From NCBI RefSeq assembly GCF_004769195.1, contig NZ_RQET01000002.1:124001-188000 (forward strand): a DNA stretch of 64,000 bases, in the 5' to 3' direction. Position numbers and translations under genes: made by a program. Under the pieces are notes generated by a model. The model saw nothing but the letters and a program-made list of their open reading frames with translations, made no database searches and was not told the origin of the DNA. The stretch is from Leptospira fletcheri. GTDB lineage: Bacteria; Spirochaetota; Leptospiria; Leptospirales; Leptospiraceae. Each line of letters begins with the position of its first letter. Position 1 is the stretch's first letter. Shown here one piece after another: positions 18,234-28,753 of this stretch.

Positions 18234-20373
18234 AATGTCTCATCGAATTCAGCTCAAGCCGTAACTCGTTTTCCTTATTGAATAAATAACGGATCCTAAG
18301 ATTCCCCGAATAGTTATCTTCGTTTCCGCTTCCCCTAAAATATTGGTAGGAACCGTACAACTGGAATTTCCAAGCGCCGAATTCCTTTAATACGTTCAGC
18401 ACGGCTTCCGGCCCGTATCGAACTCCTCCTTCGAAAAACGCTCCGGGCTGCGCCTTGAGACCGCCCAAGAAGGAAATTAGAAAAGGAGCTTTTTTACCGG
18501 AAAATTCATCCTGGAAGGAATATCCGTACAGAACCTCCAGATTACCTGCCTGCTTCCGAATGTACTGCCTGCCTTCTCGATCCCCTTGTTGCGTTAGATT
18601 TAGATTCGCCGACTGGATCGCGGGGTCGGACGGAAGAACGGAACCGAATCGATTCCAATCCAAATTCTTCTGGAATTTTTCCTTTTCCACCATCACCGTG
18701 TCCGTACCCAAATCCACACCGTACGAGAATTGTTTGGAAATCGGATTATAAGGGGAAAGCGACATGAGACGCAGAATGTTCATAGAGGTAAATTCCGCGA
18801 TACTTCCCTCGTATTTCCGAACGGTCAAATTCAAAAACTGAACCTCGGAATTCGGAACATGACCCCTATCCGTATTCAGAAAATCGTGATACGCGACCCT
18901 ATATTTCAGTTCCGTAAATGCGCCCAGATTGGATGCCCCGAAACCCATAGCCACCCTACTCAAAGAATGAGATTCCTCGGGAGGAGTAGTCACCTGTATG
19001 CTCTCGTCTATCTGCACCTGGTCCTGGGTCTTGCTGCGAAGCAGTAGATATTTCTTATATTTCATCTGCTCTGTGTCCGAACTTTTATCCCTGGATTTCC
19101 GATAACGATAGGAATCCAAAAGAGCGTCCAGAACGAGAGATGAACGGATCTCCAGATCGGGAAGCCCGGAAAAGTCCCGGACTTCCGGAGCATCCAAAAG
19201 AGACCAATAGAGTTCCTGTTCCTCGGCGGTCATCGAGATCAGTTTTTGTTTTATTTTCGAATATAAGGAAGGTCTGTATTTCCGTTCGACGACCAATCCG
19301 GGAACGGAAAGATAGATTTTCACCGTGTCGGGAGGGGAAACGATCCAATTCGCCTTCTGGGTCAGGTCCAAATCGGGTTTGGCCACGTCCAACAGTCCCA
19401 ACATATGGAAGGAACAATTCTGAGTGAAGAAAAAATAGTCGAAATAGTTCCGACCCATTTCCCAAAGGTGTCTCAGGAATCTGTCCCTTTCCTCCTTGTT
19501 CAAAGACAACCTGTATTCCCAGAGATCGCGGCTTTCCATGTCGTTGTATTCGTTTACCTTTAAGTAATAAGGGAAGATCGCGAAAGTGCCGGGATACCCG
19601 CCGGTCAATCCGCGGATCGTGTACGTAAAAGGGTTTTGGTCGTCCGTATTCGCCGCGTAATTCACTCCGTAGTCGAGTAATTCCGAATCCGCGTTTTTTG
19701 CGGAGTCGATCTTAAAAAGCGTATGCCCTAAGACCGAAGCGGGAGACTGCATATAGTAGGAGGAAAAAACGACGGTAACGCTTTTGGGATCCAAAGAATC
19801 CCTCCAAGTTGTAAAACGGGTACATTCGATTTCTTTTAACAACTTTTGATCGAAATGGAGTTTTTCCTTCAACCAAAAATACCTCTCCGGATATGTACAT
19901 TGGGGATGCATCAACTCCGTCCGATCCGACTCCGGACCGAAAAAGGCGCGAAGCGTCGCCTTCATTTCCGCCTTCGGATCCGATTTTCCGTCGGGGGAAA
20001 GAAAATACAAAAGACTGTCCGCCTCGCTCTCCACACCTCCGAAAAATCCCTTTTTGTATCTTTGCATCCTGAACCAATGCGGATCCAGATACAATTTTTC
20101 ATTTTCCATCCCATGCAAAAGCTCGTTGAGATAGTTCTTTTGTTCCGGAGTTTCGGGTTCGAAGGTTCCGTAAAAATAGTTCCTCTTCAATTCCTCCTCG
20201 GGGCTGTGCGTTTGAGAGGGCGCGTTCTCTTCGCTCTTCTCCGTTTCTTCGGGGTCTGGCGCTAGCGTAGGTTTGGCGGGGGAAGTTTCCGAATCCGCCG
20301 AGAGATTCATCCAAAAGAAAAATAAGATTGGGAATAAAAGCGGGAAGAATCCGAGGAATTTGACTTTCGTCAC
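18196..20373 (-). CDS. DUF4105 protein with C-terminal barrel-like region
   Basis: A 725-residue envelope protein. A signal-like N-terminus (VKFLGFFPLLFPILFFFW) precedes a Pro/Glu-rich linker. Residues 190-340 match the DUF4105 core: VFSSYYMQSPASVLGHTLFKI with His 217, and a later FTQNCSFHML with Cys 320, residues that could form a hydrolase-like site. The C-terminal 250 residues are alternating beta strands ending RHYDEVLLSYNLLF, like an outer-membrane barrel. The start is a GTG directly preceded by eight T and a strong hairpin, which is unusual (see findings). Confidence 0.75.
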   Translation of the reverse strand: MTKVKFLGFFPLLFPILFFFWMNLSADSETSPAKPTLAPDPEETEKSEENAPSQTHSPEEELKRNYFYGTFEPETPEQKNYLNELLHGMENEKLYLDPHWFRMQRYKKGFFGGVESEADSLLYFLSPDGKSDPKAEMKATLRAFFGPESDRTELMHPQCTYPERYFWLKEKLHFDQKLLKEIECTRFTTWRDSLDPKSVTVVFSSYYMQSPASVLGHTLFKIDSAKNADSELLDYGVNYAANTDDQNPFTYTIRGLTGGYPGTFAIFPYYLKVNEYNDMESRDLWEYRLSLNKEERDRFLRHLWEMGRNYFDYFFFTQNCSFHMLGLLDVAKPDLDLTQKANWIVSPPDTVKIYLSVPGLVVERKYRPSLYSKIKQKLISMTAEEQELYWSLLDAPEVRDFSGLPDLEIRSSLVLDALLDSYRYRKSRDKSSDTEQMKYKKYLLLRSKTQDQVQIDESIQVTTPPEESHSLSRVAMGFGASNLGAFTELKYRVAYHDFLNTDRGHVPNSEVQFLNLTVRKYEGSIAEFTSMNILRLMSLSPYNPISKQFSYGVDLGTDTVMVEKEKFQKNLDWNRFGSVLPSDPAIQSANLNLTQQGDREGRQYIRKQAGNLEVLYGYSFQDEFSGKKAPFLISFLGGLKAQPGAFFEGGVRYGPEAVLNVLKEFGAWKFQLYGSYQYFRGSGNEDNYSGNLRIRYLFNKENELRLELNSMRHYDEVLLSYNLLF

Positions 20374-20380
20374 AAAAAAA

Positions 20381-20411
20381 ATACCCTAGGGATCATCGGC
20401 CCCCAGGGTAT
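20381..20411 (-). terminator. terminator-like hairpin abutting the DUF4105 start codon
   Basis: The minus strand has a stem ATACCCTxGGG with CCCxAGGGTAT (one mismatch, loop about 9) followed by eight T and then GTG, the chosen start of the DUF4105 gene. No minus-strand gene lies upstream within 1.4 kb. It may be a leader attenuator or the end of a short RNA. Confidence 0.6.
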
Positions 20412-20420
20412 TTTCGAAGG

Positions 20421-20460
20421 AATTCCTATGCAAACACGATTTTCAGATTTTGCAGGAATT
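20421..20460. repeat. inverted repeat upstream of the leader hairpin
   Basis: AATTCCT (20421-20427) plus GCAAA (20430-20434) pair with TTTGC (20449-20453) plus AGGAATT (20454-20460), a 12-bp stem with a 2-base bulge. It lies directly before the terminator-like hairpin on the minus strand. The remainder of the 20461-20774 gap is AT-rich. It shows a weak 87-codon plus-strand frame that I do not call, and a TTGACA at 20716 that could serve the DUF3015 pair. Confidence 0.5.
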
Positions 20461-20743
20461 TTTAAGTTCGATGTCGCTTCCTACCTGATCGCGCAGGTTG
20501 GACAGAACCACACTAGGATTTTTCATTCTTTTTCTTTTTGTCAGAGAATTGAGACTTATCTTATTTACGAAAACGCAATAATGAATATTTTTTCCGATCT
20601 CTTCAAGTCACCTTTACAGGAGTCCGATTCATACCCGTTTGTTTCCGAAATTCTAATTTGCTTCCGATTCCGTCTTATTGCACAAAAATAAGCTATATTG
20701 GAAAGGTTATTCTTGTTGACACACTTCTTTTAAGGAATCAGAT

Positions 20744-20770
20744 GATCCTCTTTAAAAAAGGAGAAGGATC
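20744..20770 (+). promoter_or_regulatory. hairpin over the DUF3015 ribosome-binding site
   Basis: GATCCT (20744-20749) can pair with AGGATC (20765-20770), and the purine-rich ribosome site AAAGGAGAAGGA (20757-20768) falls in the loop and 3' arm. A TTGACA at 20716-20721 could be the -35 box of the transcript. Folding could limit translation, but this is an inference from pairing only. Confidence 0.3.
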
Positions 20771-20774
20771 GTAT

Positions 20775-21272
20775 ATGAATAAAAGGCTTATTTCGATCGG
20801 ATTAGGCGCTTATTTATTACTTCTGACTGGAGCAAATCATTTGTCCGCCGAATACGGCGCCGCCGGATGCGGTTTGGGTTCGGTGATTTTTGAAAAAAAT
20901 ACCGCGATAGTACAGGTACTTGCCGCAACGACCAATCATGCTCTCTCGGGGAATCAGACGTTCGGAATTTCCACAGGTTCGCTGAACTGTACGACAGACG
21001 GGCTCGTTAAAAACGAGAAAGCGCAGGAGATCTTCATAGCTCAGAATTTCGAATTCCTCGAATCAGAAATGTCTGCAGGAAAGGGGGAAAGATTGAGTAC
21101 CCTATCCCATCTTTTGGGATGCCCTACCGAAACGATCCCACAGTTCGGAGCGCTGACCAAGTCCAACTACTCCCGGTTATTCGGTAAAGAGACTACCCCC
21201 TCTTCCCTACTAGCCGCGGTGAAAAACGAAATCAAAGATGACGAGCTTTTGGCTCGGAGCTGCGGAATTTAA
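20775..21272 (+). CDS. DUF3015-family exported protein (copy 1)
   Basis: The ATG at 20775 follows an AGGAGAAGGA ribosome site and gives 165 residues with a signal peptide ending NHLSA. The mature start EYGAAGCGLGSVIF, then QVLAATTNHALSGNQTFGISTGSLNC, is the DUF3015 pattern, with cysteines in AGCGLG and LNC and a final RSCGI. The function of this periplasmic family is unknown. A close paralogue follows 12 bases downstream, indicating tandem duplication. Confidence 0.8.
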   Translation: MNKRLISIGLGAYLLLLTGANHLSAEYGAAGCGLGSVIFEKNTAIVQVLAATTNHALSGNQTFGISTGSLNCTTDGLVKNEKAQEIFIAQNFEFLESEMSAGKGERLSTLSHLLGCPTETIPQFGALTKSNYSRLFGKETTPSSLLAAVKNEIKDDELLARSCGI

Positions 21273-21284
21273 GGAAATTAAAAT

Positions 21285-21770
21285 ATGAAGAAGATATTCA
21301 TTGCATTTTTATTGGTCGCCATGGCGGGACTTCCGACGATCCTTTCCGCAAGAGACGGTTACGGCGCTGCAGGCTGCGGATTAGGAGCCGTTGTCATCGC
21401 TGAAAACAAAAAAGTCCACCAAGTCATCGCCGCTACCGTTAATGTCCTTTTTTCCGGAAATCAGGTGTTCGGGATCTCCACCGGAACGTTGAATTGCAAA
21501 ACTGCAGGAATTTCCGAAAAACAAAGACAACAGCAAATATTCGTTCACGTAAATTATCGCCTGCTGGAACATGAGTTCGCGCGCGGAAACGGGGAAAGGG
21601 TTGGAGCTCTTGCTTCTCTCATGGGATGCAAAGACTCGACCGCCTTCGGCCGTGTAGGTAAGGAAAAATTCGCGACATTATTCCAGGAAAACACTCCGGA
21701 TTCGTTTCTAGATAAAATGAGAAGCGAAGTTTCCTCAGACGCACGTCTCGTTTCGAGCTGCGGTATTTGA
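21285..21770 (+). CDS. DUF3015-family exported protein (copy 2)
   Basis: 161 residues, signal peptide ending TILSA, then YGAAGCGLGAVVI and SGNQVFGISTGTLNC, and the same C-terminal SSCGI as the first copy. The two differ enough that the duplication is not recent. Ribosome site AAGGAA. The pair is probably one transcript ending at the bidirectional terminator just downstream. Role unknown. Confidence 0.8.
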   Translation: MKKIFIAFLLVAMAGLPTILSARDGYGAAGCGLGAVVIAENKKVHQVIAATVNVLFSGNQVFGISTGTLNCKTAGISEKQRQQQIFVHVNYRLLEHEFARGNGERVGALASLMGCKDSTAFGRVGKEKFATLFQENTPDSFLDKMRSEVSSDARLVSSCGI

Positions 21771-21780
21771 TCGAAAGAAA

Positions 21781-21816
21781 AAAGACCCTTTCTTTTTCGG
21801 AAAGGGTCTTTTTTTG
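21781..21816. terminator. bidirectional terminator between convergent genes
   Basis: AAAGACCCTTTC (21781-21792) pairs perfectly with GAAAGGGTCTTT (21800-21811). It is followed by a T run on the plus strand and preceded by an A run, so it works for both strands. It separates the DUF3015 pair from the convergent lipoprotein. Confidence 0.9.
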
Positions 21817-21834
21817 CTCCTTCCTTGAGTCCCG

Positions 21835-22353
21835 CTATTCTCCGACCGGATTTGTCCGGTTCATCCTAGCGCCTTCCAACAAAAATTGAACCGACTCTTC
21901 GGTTTCCGCATTCTTAATAAAAATCCCGGGCACGGCAAAGGTCCCTCGATGGAACAACTGGATGAGTAGAAAGATTCTTCCGCCCTCCTTTGCATAAAAG
22001 ATCTTATCCATATCGCGGCAAACTAGGGAATAAAATCCCGGCCGAAGTTCCATCGAAAAAAAATCGGCGGAGTCCAGGGAAAGTTTCGCGATGGAACTTC
22101 GTTTTCCATTCTGGAACGGACCTTCGTAACGAAACAATTCGACGGGAAAGGACCAGAGGGACAAGGCGGTCTGCGCAGGTCGGAGCACGTACAAAAGAGA
22201 TTTTCCGGAGGAAGGCTCTTCCAATTTTTCGAATTTCGACGTGCTCGCACAGGAACAAAACGCGAATAAGAAAAGACAAGGAAAAAGAAACGGGTTTAAA
22301 TTCTTCAAAAATCTGGTAGCCCCAAGCCGTACTTGCCTAAAACTGTCCCTCAT
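21835..22353 (-). CDS. lipoprotein, paralogue of the 16843-17376 gene
   Basis: The start is at the ATG at 22353. A longer open frame only runs back over the divergent gene. The leader LFLFAFCSC carries a lipobox-like cysteine. The domain LLYVLRPAQTALSLWSF ... FYSLVCRD ... GRIFLLIQLF aligns with the lipoprotein 5 kb upstream. Function unknown. It is probably anchored in a membrane, and is transcribed divergently from the acidic protein at 22369. Confidence 0.6.
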   Translation of the reverse strand: MRDSFRQVRLGATRFLKNLNPFLFPCLFLFAFCSCASTSKFEKLEEPSSGKSLLYVLRPAQTALSLWSFPVELFRYEGPFQNGKRSSIAKLSLDSADFFSMELRPGFYSLVCRDMDKIFYAKEGGRIFLLIQLFHRGTFAVPGIFIKNAETEESVQFLLEGARMNRTNPVGE

Positions 22354-22368
22354 ACCAAGGATTTTCCG

Positions 22369-22809
22369 ATGAAAATTGAATTTACTCCGGAGCAGTACGA
22401 AACATTGCTTAAGTCCGTCGCCATTTCGAGCTGGATGATAAACGCCTTCAACGAAGGCGGAGAAGAAACGCCTGCATACTCGGAGCTCGAGCAATACATT
22501 CTCTCCTTTGCTACGGATTTTGGAAAGCAGGATTTCGTGGATTACGACGCTGCGGACAATGTGTATTACCCGACGAGAAAATTCGAGGACCAGACCGATA
22601 TCTTCGACATCATCTCGGATTATGACAACGAACTCTTCTGGGATGAGTTGATACACAGAATGGCAAGAAGGGATTTCGCTTTGGAATACGGAGAGGACGG
22701 AATCGCCGGAATGGCGATCGAGGAAAGAATAGAAAAGGAAGCCCCGTTTATAGCCAAGTACGAGGAGATTTTCGCGAACCAAGGCTTGGATAATATAGAG
22801 GTCAGATGA
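22369..22809 (+). CDS. acidic conserved hypothetical protein, 146 aa
   Basis: Not recognised. The ATG at 22369 has AAGGA about 9 bases before it. The protein is strongly acidic and helical (EQYETLLKSVAISSWM, then FDIISDYDNELFWDEL) with no signal peptide, so it is cytoplasmic. Its stop overlaps the start of the RNA methyltransferase gene (ATGA), suggesting joint expression. Confidence 0.7.
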   Translation: MKIEFTPEQYETLLKSVAISSWMINAFNEGGEETPAYSELEQYILSFATDFGKQDFVDYDAADNVYYPTRKFEDQTDIFDIISDYDNELFWDELIHRMARRDFALEYGEDGIAGMAIEERIEKEAPFIAKYEEIFANQGLDNIEVR

Positions 22810-24182
22810 GTTCCGATCCCTTTCGGAATAGCGCCCCCTCGCCGAATCCGGAACCTGCAGGTGTCGTTAAGATCGAATCCATCGGTGCGAACCTACGGGG
22901 AAAAACGAAACTCGGAAACAAATCCATAGAAATTCCCTATTCCCTACCGGGAGACGTTTACACGGTTTATAAATTCGGAAAACGTAAGATTTTTTATAAG
23001 TGGGAAGCGGATTTTCTGGAGAATCGGACATCCGCTCCTCGTTGTCCGCATTTCGGATCATGCGGCGGCTGCTCGGGCCAACATTTGGAATACGAGAGAC
23101 AATTTGCGCTGAAATCGGAACCGATACTCGGAGGATTGGAAGACTCGGGAATCCGCAAATTCTCTGTGCGTCCGGCAGAGCGGGAATACCATTATAGAAA
23201 CCGAATGGACTTTGCCGTATTTCCCCGAAAAGTCGTAGGCTTAAGGATGGCGGGGAATTTCAGAAGAATCATCCCCCTGAACGAATGTCCGATCCAATCG
23301 GAATGGGCAAACGCGGAACTACATCGCGTCAAACTCCTGTTAGACGAATTTCCTGAGATAGAGTACGATCGAAAAAAGGAAACCGGTTTTTTAAAATACG
23401 TCACTTTGCGAAAATCGACTTTTACGGAAGACTCCATGACGATATTCACGTTCACCGAGGATTTCCGAAAAAGTGAATCATTAAGCGAAGTAATGCGATC
23501 CGCAGGTCGGATATCGGAAGCCGAAAATGTCGTGTTTTGTTTCAATCGTAAAAAAGGGGAAGTATCGGCTTCGGGAGAAAGCCTCGTAGTCAAAGGAAGG
23601 GATTTCCTCGAGGAAAGGATTTTAGGAAGAACGTTTAAAATCCCTTTCGACGGATTTTTCCAACCGAACCCGAAGGAATTCCTGAATATCCTGGAATTCA
23701 TCCGACCCAGAATCATCGATTCGGATTTCCTAGTCGACCTATTCTGCGGCAGCGGATTCTTTTCCGTTCTATTCGGGGAACGTTTTAAAAACATCTTGGG
23801 GGTGGACGTGGTACCTTCCTCGGTTTCCTCGGGTTCGGAAACGATCGCAAAGGAATTCCCGGACAAAAATGCGGAATTACTCGCCTTCGATCTGTTCCAT
23901 AAAAAGGGACTGGAAAGGATGCAAGCCGCTTCCCTCCCTTGGTCCGAATCCGTAGTGATCGCGGACCCTCCCAGAAGCGGATTGTCCCCCGAACTCTGCT
24001 CTTTTCTGAATCGGAACCCGGTAAAACAACTCTTTTACGTTTCCTGTAATCCGGAAAAGATGCTGAACGATCTCCGTATCCTTTCCGATTCCTACGAAGT
24101 TTCGGACTGCCTCCTCTGCGACCCGTTTCCCCAGACCCCCCACTTGGAAGCGGTCTCCTTACTCGTCCCTAAAAATCGCTGA
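22806..24182 (+). CDS. TrmA/RumA-family RNA (uracil-5-)-methyltransferase
   Basis: SAM-dependent C5 methylation of a uridine in 23S rRNA or tRNA. Cysteines 80, 86, 89 and 161 form the [4Fe-4S] cluster set seen in RumA-like enzymes. FFQPNP (285-290), the SAM motif [10 protein letters not shown] (311-320), IADPPRSGL and the catalytic Cys 414 in YVSCNPEKM are all present. An N-terminal TRAM-like region precedes the cluster. Whether it is the RlmD or RlmCD type cannot be decided here. Confidence 0.9.
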   Translation: MSSDPFRNSAPSPNPEPAGVVKIESIGANLRGKTKLGNKSIEIPYSLPGDVYTVYKFGKRKIFYKWEADFLENRTSAPRCPHFGSCGGCSGQHLEYERQFALKSEPILGGLEDSGIRKFSVRPAEREYHYRNRMDFAVFPRKVVGLRMAGNFRRIIPLNECPIQSEWANAELHRVKLLLDEFPEIEYDRKKETGFLKYVTLRKSTFTEDSMTIFTFTEDFRKSESLSEVMRSAGRISEAENVVFCFNRKKGEVSASGESLVVKGRDFLEERILGRTFKIPFDGFFQPNPKEFLNILEFIRPRIIDSDFLVDLFCGSGFFSVLFGERFKNILGVDVVPSSVSSGSETIAKEFPDKNAELLAFDLFHKKGLERMQAASLPWSESVVIADPPRSGLSPELCSFLNRNPVKQLFYVSCNPEKMLNDLRILSDSYEVSDCLLCDPFPQTPHLEAVSLLVPKNR

Positions 24183-24240
24183 AGGAATCGGAAAAATCCT
24201 TCGATACTGTACCCAAAGACGTTTTTTGGGGTTCCTAAAG

Positions 24241-25359
24241 ATGAAATTCCGCATTTTATTTTCTATCCTAGCATTCCTTGCCGCGATCGGTTGCAATACC
24301 GTCGTCATCAAACCCTGGAATCCACCCCACCAAATGAGATCCGTCGAAACAATCCGGGTCTTTTTGGGAAAAGCGGAATCGGACCTGCTCCTAAAGGCGG
24401 AAGGAACCATTTCCGTCTACGACGTAAACAACCTATTGATCAAACGCGCCTACGATATCATCTCTTTGGACGCGCGCAAAGTCAAGGCTCCGATCCGTTT
24501 CGTTTCGGAACATCCCGGATTGGAATACAAAGGAAAACGGTATCGGGGAGAAATCCTACTCCAGCCCGATCGTTCCGGATCCGTTCTGATCCTAAACCAA
24601 GTTCCGTTGGAAGAATATTTGTATGCGGTCGTTCCTTCCGAAGTCCCCGCTACCTGGCCGACGGAAGCACTCAAAGCACAAGCGATCTGCTCCAGAACCT
24701 ACGCTGTGCGGGAAATGTTGAATAAAAAGGATTCTCCGTACGACGTCGAAGCCACCGTCAGTTCCCAAGCCTACGCGGGTCTGGATAAGGAAAACCCGAA
24801 GACCACAAAGGCAGTACGGGAAACCGAAGGAGTTCTGGCCGTTTATGAAGAAGACCCGATCCACACATTCTTCCATTCCAATAGCGGAGGAAGAACCGAA
24901 ACCCCCGATCAGGTATGGGGTGGGAAAAAAATTCCGTATTTGGAATCCGTGTCTTCACGCTTTGACGATGCGGGAGACAATTTCATGTGGAAGGATGTAC
25001 TGAGCCACAACACGATGGACCAAGCGTTGTCTTCCCTAGGAGTCGGTCAGATCCAATCCGTCCAAGTACTTTCCAGAACCGCATCAGGTAGAGTGGATCT
25101 GATCGAGGTAGTAGGCTCGAGAGGAACGAGTAAAATCAAAGGGAAAGAATTCCGCAGCCTTCTAGGCGCCTCGGTCAAATCCTTACGGTTCGGAATCAAA
25201 CGGGATCACGAAGGGTTCCTGATCAAGGGAATGGGTTCCGGACACGGAGTAGGCCTAAGCCAATGGGGAAGTTTCGGAATGGCGAAGCAGAACTATACGT
25301 ACACGGAGATCCTTCGGCACTATTATCAGGGAATCGATTTTGCGAGGATTATAAAGTAG
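24241..25359 (+). CDS. SpoIID/LytB-domain lipoprotein
   Basis: 372 residues from the ATG at 24241. The leader ends LAAIGC, a lipobox. The SpoIID-type core is visible as [32 protein letters not shown] and the C-terminal [12 protein letters not shown]. SpoIID proteins are lytic transglycosylases that trim denuded peptidoglycan, so an outer- or inner-membrane-anchored cell-wall enzyme is expected here. In the family the catalytic Glu lies in the PSE segment, which is present. Confidence 0.85.
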   Translation: MKFRILFSILAFLAAIGCNTVVIKPWNPPHQMRSVETIRVFLGKAESDLLLKAEGTISVYDVNNLLIKRAYDIISLDARKVKAPIRFVSEHPGLEYKGKRYRGEILLQPDRSGSVLILNQVPLEEYLYAVVPSEVPATWPTEALKAQAICSRTYAVREMLNKKDSPYDVEATVSSQAYAGLDKENPKTTKAVRETEGVLAVYEEDPIHTFFHSNSGGRTETPDQVWGGKKIPYLESVSSRFDDAGDNFMWKDVLSHNTMDQALSSLGVGQIQSVQVLSRTASGRVDLIEVVGSRGTSKIKGKEFRSLLGASVKSLRFGIKRDHEGFLIKGMGSGHGVGLSQWGSFGMAKQNYTYTEILRHYYQGIDFARIIK

Positions 25360-25460
25360 GTTCTCCCTACAAACCTCGGTTCATTCGTTAGACATCAAAC
25401 CGAAGATCGCAGATCCCTTTCTTTTCCTTGCATTCGAACGCCGGGGAAGAAAATAGCTGC

Positions 25461-26159
25461 ATGCCCGAATCGTCCGATCGGATCTTGGTCCGAAATCTTC
25501 GAAAAGAATACAAAACCGGAAAGCTGATCACCCCTGTCCTGAATGGAATCGAAGTGGAACTTCCGAATTCCTTCATAACCCTTATGGGTCCTTCCGGTTC
25601 AGGAAAATCAACTTTTTTGAATATTCTCTCCGGAATTGATACGGCGGATTCCGGAGAAGTATGGGTAAACGGGAAGGAATTGACTTCCCTCTCCGAATCG
25701 GAACTGACCGAATACAGACGGTCGGACACCGGAATCATATTCCAATTCTTTCATTTACTTCCCTATCTGAACGCAGTAGAAAACGTCGCCATGCCTTTGT
25801 ACATAGCCGGCATGGGGAGAAAACGGGCGCGCGAAATCGCGGAAGAATCCCTGTTGAAAGTGGGCCTAGCGGAGCGAAAGACTCATAAACCGGACGAACT
25901 TTCCGGCGGAGAACAGCAGAGAGTTGCCATTGCGAGAGCTTTGTGTAAAAAGCCTAGGATCGTACTCGCCGACGAACCTACCGGAAATTTGGACACCGTA
26001 CACGCCGGCAAAGTATTGGATCTCTTGCTGGAATTGCAGGAAAAGGAAAAATTCTCCCTCATCGTAGTGACCCACGACCGAGAAATCGGAGCGAAGGGTA
26101 AAATCAAACTGAAGATGAGGGACGGAAGAATCTTCCGGGAGGGAGAAAAAGTACGGTGA
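25461..26159 (+). CDS. ABC transporter ATP-binding protein, LolD/MacB type
   Basis: 232 residues from the ATG at 25461 (an in-frame TTG at 25428 adds 11 unsupported residues). Walker [10 protein letters not shown], signature [15 protein letters not shown] and Walker [12 protein letters not shown] are intact. The subfamily style matches LolD and MacB-like exporters. It overlaps the permease gene downstream by four bases (GTGA), forming a two-gene transporter. Confidence 0.9.
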   Translation: MPESSDRILVRNLRKEYKTGKLITPVLNGIEVELPNSFITLMGPSGSGKSTFLNILSGIDTADSGEVWVNGKELTSLSESELTEYRRSDTGIIFQFFHLLPYLNAVENVAMPLYIAGMGRKRAREIAEESLLKVGLAERKTHKPDELSGGEQQRVAIARALCKKPRIVLADEPTGNLDTVHAGKVLDLLLELQEKEKFSLIVVTHDREIGAKGKIKLKMRDGRIFREGEKVR

Positions 26160-28660
26160 ATCTATACCTACTGTTTTTATTCGAATATTTCCGGACCCAT
26201 GTTCCGAGAGTGATCTTTGCCTTACTGGGAATTTCTCTGGGAGTGGGATTGTTTCTCTCCACCTCCGCCAACGCACTTAAAGCGGAAAACTCTTTGGTGG
26301 ATTTTGCATTAGGTTATTTTAAAGGAGAATACAAACTGAAACTGGGGCCTTCCCAAGCGGGGGAGCGGATCCCCTGGGATACCCTTTCCAAAATCTTTTC
26401 CGACTCGGAACTCCGGAAGATTACGAAGATTCTTCCCCGCACCCAAAGAGAGGCGATCGCTTCGGGCAATCTTAGAATCGTCTATTTGGCGATGGATCTG
26501 TTAAAGGAAGTTCCCGGCGATCTCGCTACGAAAGACATGGGGAAAGATCGCTCTCCCTCGGATACCACGTTCGTATCCCAAGCGGTTTGGAATCGATACC
26601 GAGGAAAACCCTTCCAGCTCTCCATCGACGGAAAAAACCGGGAAATCAAGGAATACGTACCTATCCGATCCGACGGAGGATATCTTGTCTTTGAGGACTT
26701 CTCACTCGCTTCTTCTTGGATCGAATCCGACAAAGGACCCGATTACCTGCTTTTGCGCTGTCAGGAAAACGAAGTGGAATCTCTGAAGAATGTCCTGACC
26801 AGGAACCTAGGCGGTAAGTACCAGGTGGAAACCTCCCGGGAAATTCGGGAGAAATCCGAAAACGCGCTGCGCTCCTTCCAATTGAATCTATTAGTGATCT
26901 CTTTCATCTCCCTTCTGATCGCATTCTTCATGGTTTCGAATACCATGTCGGGCCTCTACCTGAGTAGGGAGAAGGAGTTGGGAATTCTCAGGACCCTAGG
27001 ATTGGACCACCGCAAAGCGGTCCTTCTCTTCCTGAGCCAATCTCTGATATTGGGAATCGTCGGAAGCTTTTTGGGACTAGCGCTCGGAACCTTCTTCGCA
27101 GGATTGGATTTTTTTCGGCCGGAATCCACCTTAGTGGACCGGGAATTTCTCTCCACGTACGAAAGCATTTCTTGGAAGGATTACGCTACCGCCTTAACCC
27201 TAGGAATTCTAGGTTCCGTTTTTTCAGCGCTCCTTCCTTCTCTTCGTGCGGGAAGTGTACCTCCCCTTTCGATCCTACGCGAATCCGAGAGAAACGGAAA
27301 TTCGTTTAACCGAAAAAAATTCGCGATCGCAGGAACGGTTCTATTTCTGATTTCATTCGGAATTTCTAATCTCCCTTCCCCCTGGAAACTTCCGGTACCG
27401 GGATTGCTCGGCATAGGAGGGATCGTGATAGGGATCACCCTCATGTTTCCGTACGGGATCAAAGTGATCACCTCCAAGTCGGTTCTGATGCTCGAAAAAG
27501 GAGACAGGGTCTTTCCGTTTCTGAAAATCGGCCTGGAAGAATTGAAGGAAAACCCGGGGAGGAATACCCTCACATCTGCGACCGTAATGCTCTCCGTATC
27601 TCTGGTATTATGCCTTACCGTCCTTACCGACAGTTACAAACGATCCTTGAACGATTGGGTGGACTCCGAATATCCGTCGGATATCACGATTATCAACAAT
27701 CGTTATTTTCATTCGGGGATCCACGGAGGCGTCCCCAAAGATCTGCTCCCGAAAATAGCGGATCTAAGGATCACCTCCTATCTTGACGGCTTTCTGGTGA
27801 ACACGAGATTCGAAACGGACCAAGGAGTATTTACGGTCCACGCCTACGACTTCAAGGCGTACGCGAATACCGGAGAGAGACCCGAAAAATCCGTAAAGGG
27901 AGAAACCGACGTCCTGATTTCCTCCAATATGGCCTATCTTCACGGATTGAAGATAGGAGATGCTCTCGTTTCCGGAACTCCCCAGGGTCCCAAGAAATTC
28001 GTCGTCAAGGGCATCAAGGAGCACTTCTTTTCCGAACGCGGCACGGTGATGATGGACATAGACTCCTATGAAAAATTATTCGGAGTACGATCTCTAAATT
28101 CCATCAAATTGTTTCTTAAAAGCGAATATAGATCGGAGAAAGGCCTGGAAATCGCGACCGAGTCCTTACGGAAACTCTTCTCATCGGATCCTAGATATTC
28201 GGACCTTGCGCTTTTGGATTCCAAGCAATTGCGTTCTTTGTACCTTTACGAAGTAAACAAAGTATTCCGTGTTTTGGATTCTTTAAAAGTGACCGCGCTC
28301 CTCATCACTCTTATTTCGCTATTGTCCTCTCTGGTACAGAACCTGTACGACAAACAGAGAATTCTCGGTTTGCTGAAATATCTAGGGGCCTCCTCCGCTC
28401 AACTCGCTTCCATACTGAGATCGGAAGCGATCTTCCTGACCGTATTCGGAGTATTATCCGGAATTCTCGTCTCCTTAATGATCTCTCCGATCATTCTGTA
28501 TGTGATCAATCGTAACGCTTTTGGTTGGACCCTCACGTTTACGTTTCACTTCTGGATGCCGGCCCTCATCTTCTGCCTGGCCCCTCTTTTGGGATGGCTC
28601 GCTTCTTTTTACCCTTTACTCCTTTTAAGACGCCTGCATTTCAAACTGAGTCCGGAGTGA
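26156..28660 (+). CDS. FtsX-like ABC transporter permease
   Basis: 834 residues, GTG start overlapping the ATPase stop. It has two FtsX-type halves. Each contains a large periplasmic region and three or four membrane helices (near residues 245-380 and 720-825), plus extra helices around residues 400-435. DUF214-style segments such as [21 protein letters not shown] and [20 protein letters not shown] are the predicted coupling loops to the ATPase. It probably exports a lipoprotein, lipid or peptide. The preceding SpoIID gene may or may not be functionally linked. Confidence 0.85.
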   Translation: MNLYLLFLFEYFRTHVPRVIFALLGISLGVGLFLSTSANALKAENSLVDFALGYFKGEYKLKLGPSQAGERIPWDTLSKIFSDSELRKITKILPRTQREAIASGNLRIVYLAMDLLKEVPGDLATKDMGKDRSPSDTTFVSQAVWNRYRGKPFQLSIDGKNREIKEYVPIRSDGGYLVFEDFSLASSWIESDKGPDYLLLRCQENEVESLKNVLTRNLGGKYQVETSREIREKSENALRSFQLNLLVISFISLLIAFFMVSNTMSGLYLSREKELGILRTLGLDHRKAVLLFLSQSLILGIVGSFLGLALGTFFAGLDFFRPESTLVDREFLSTYESISWKDYATALTLGILGSVFSALLPSLRAGSVPPLSILRESERNGNSFNRKKFAIAGTVLFLISFGISNLPSPWKLPVPGLLGIGGIVIGITLMFPYGIKVITSKSVLMLEKGDRVFPFLKIGLEELKENPGRNTLTSATVMLSVSLVLCLTVLTDSYKRSLNDWVDSEYPSDITIINNRYFHSGIHGGVPKDLLPKIADLRITSYLDGFLVNTRFETDQGVFTVHAYDFKAYANTGERPEKSVKGETDVLISSNMAYLHGLKIGDALVSGTPQGPKKFVVKGIKEHFFSERGTVMMDIDSYEKLFGVRSLNSIKLFLKSEYRSEKGLEIATESLRKLFSSDPRYSDLALLDSKQLRSLYLYEVNKVFRVLDSLKVTALLITLISLLSSLVQNLYDKQRILGLLKYLGASSAQLASILRSEAIFLTVFGVLSGILVSLMISPIILYVINRNAFGWTLTFTFHFWMPALIFCLAPLLGWLASFYPLLLLRRLHFKLSPE

Positions 28661-28753
28661 ATCGCCAAGGAGATCTTGTTTCCGAACATCGGTGTGAAAA
28701 AAGGCAGAAATCTCTCTTGATCGAAAAACAGACGGGATTAAGCTGAGAAATCG

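Noticed and set aside
20428..20691. 87-codon plus-strand open frame with an AAGGAA upstream
   Set aside because: The start lies inside an inverted repeat and the protein shows no recognisable features; it may be chance in an AT-rich gap.
22354..22782. N-terminal extension of the lipoprotein frame at 21835
   Set aside because: It runs antisense over the acidic hypothetical gene and would destroy the signal peptide.
24181..24202. GAAGGA/TCCTTC hairpin after the RNA methyltransferase
   Set aside because: Only a 6-bp stem with no following T run, so terminator status is not supported.
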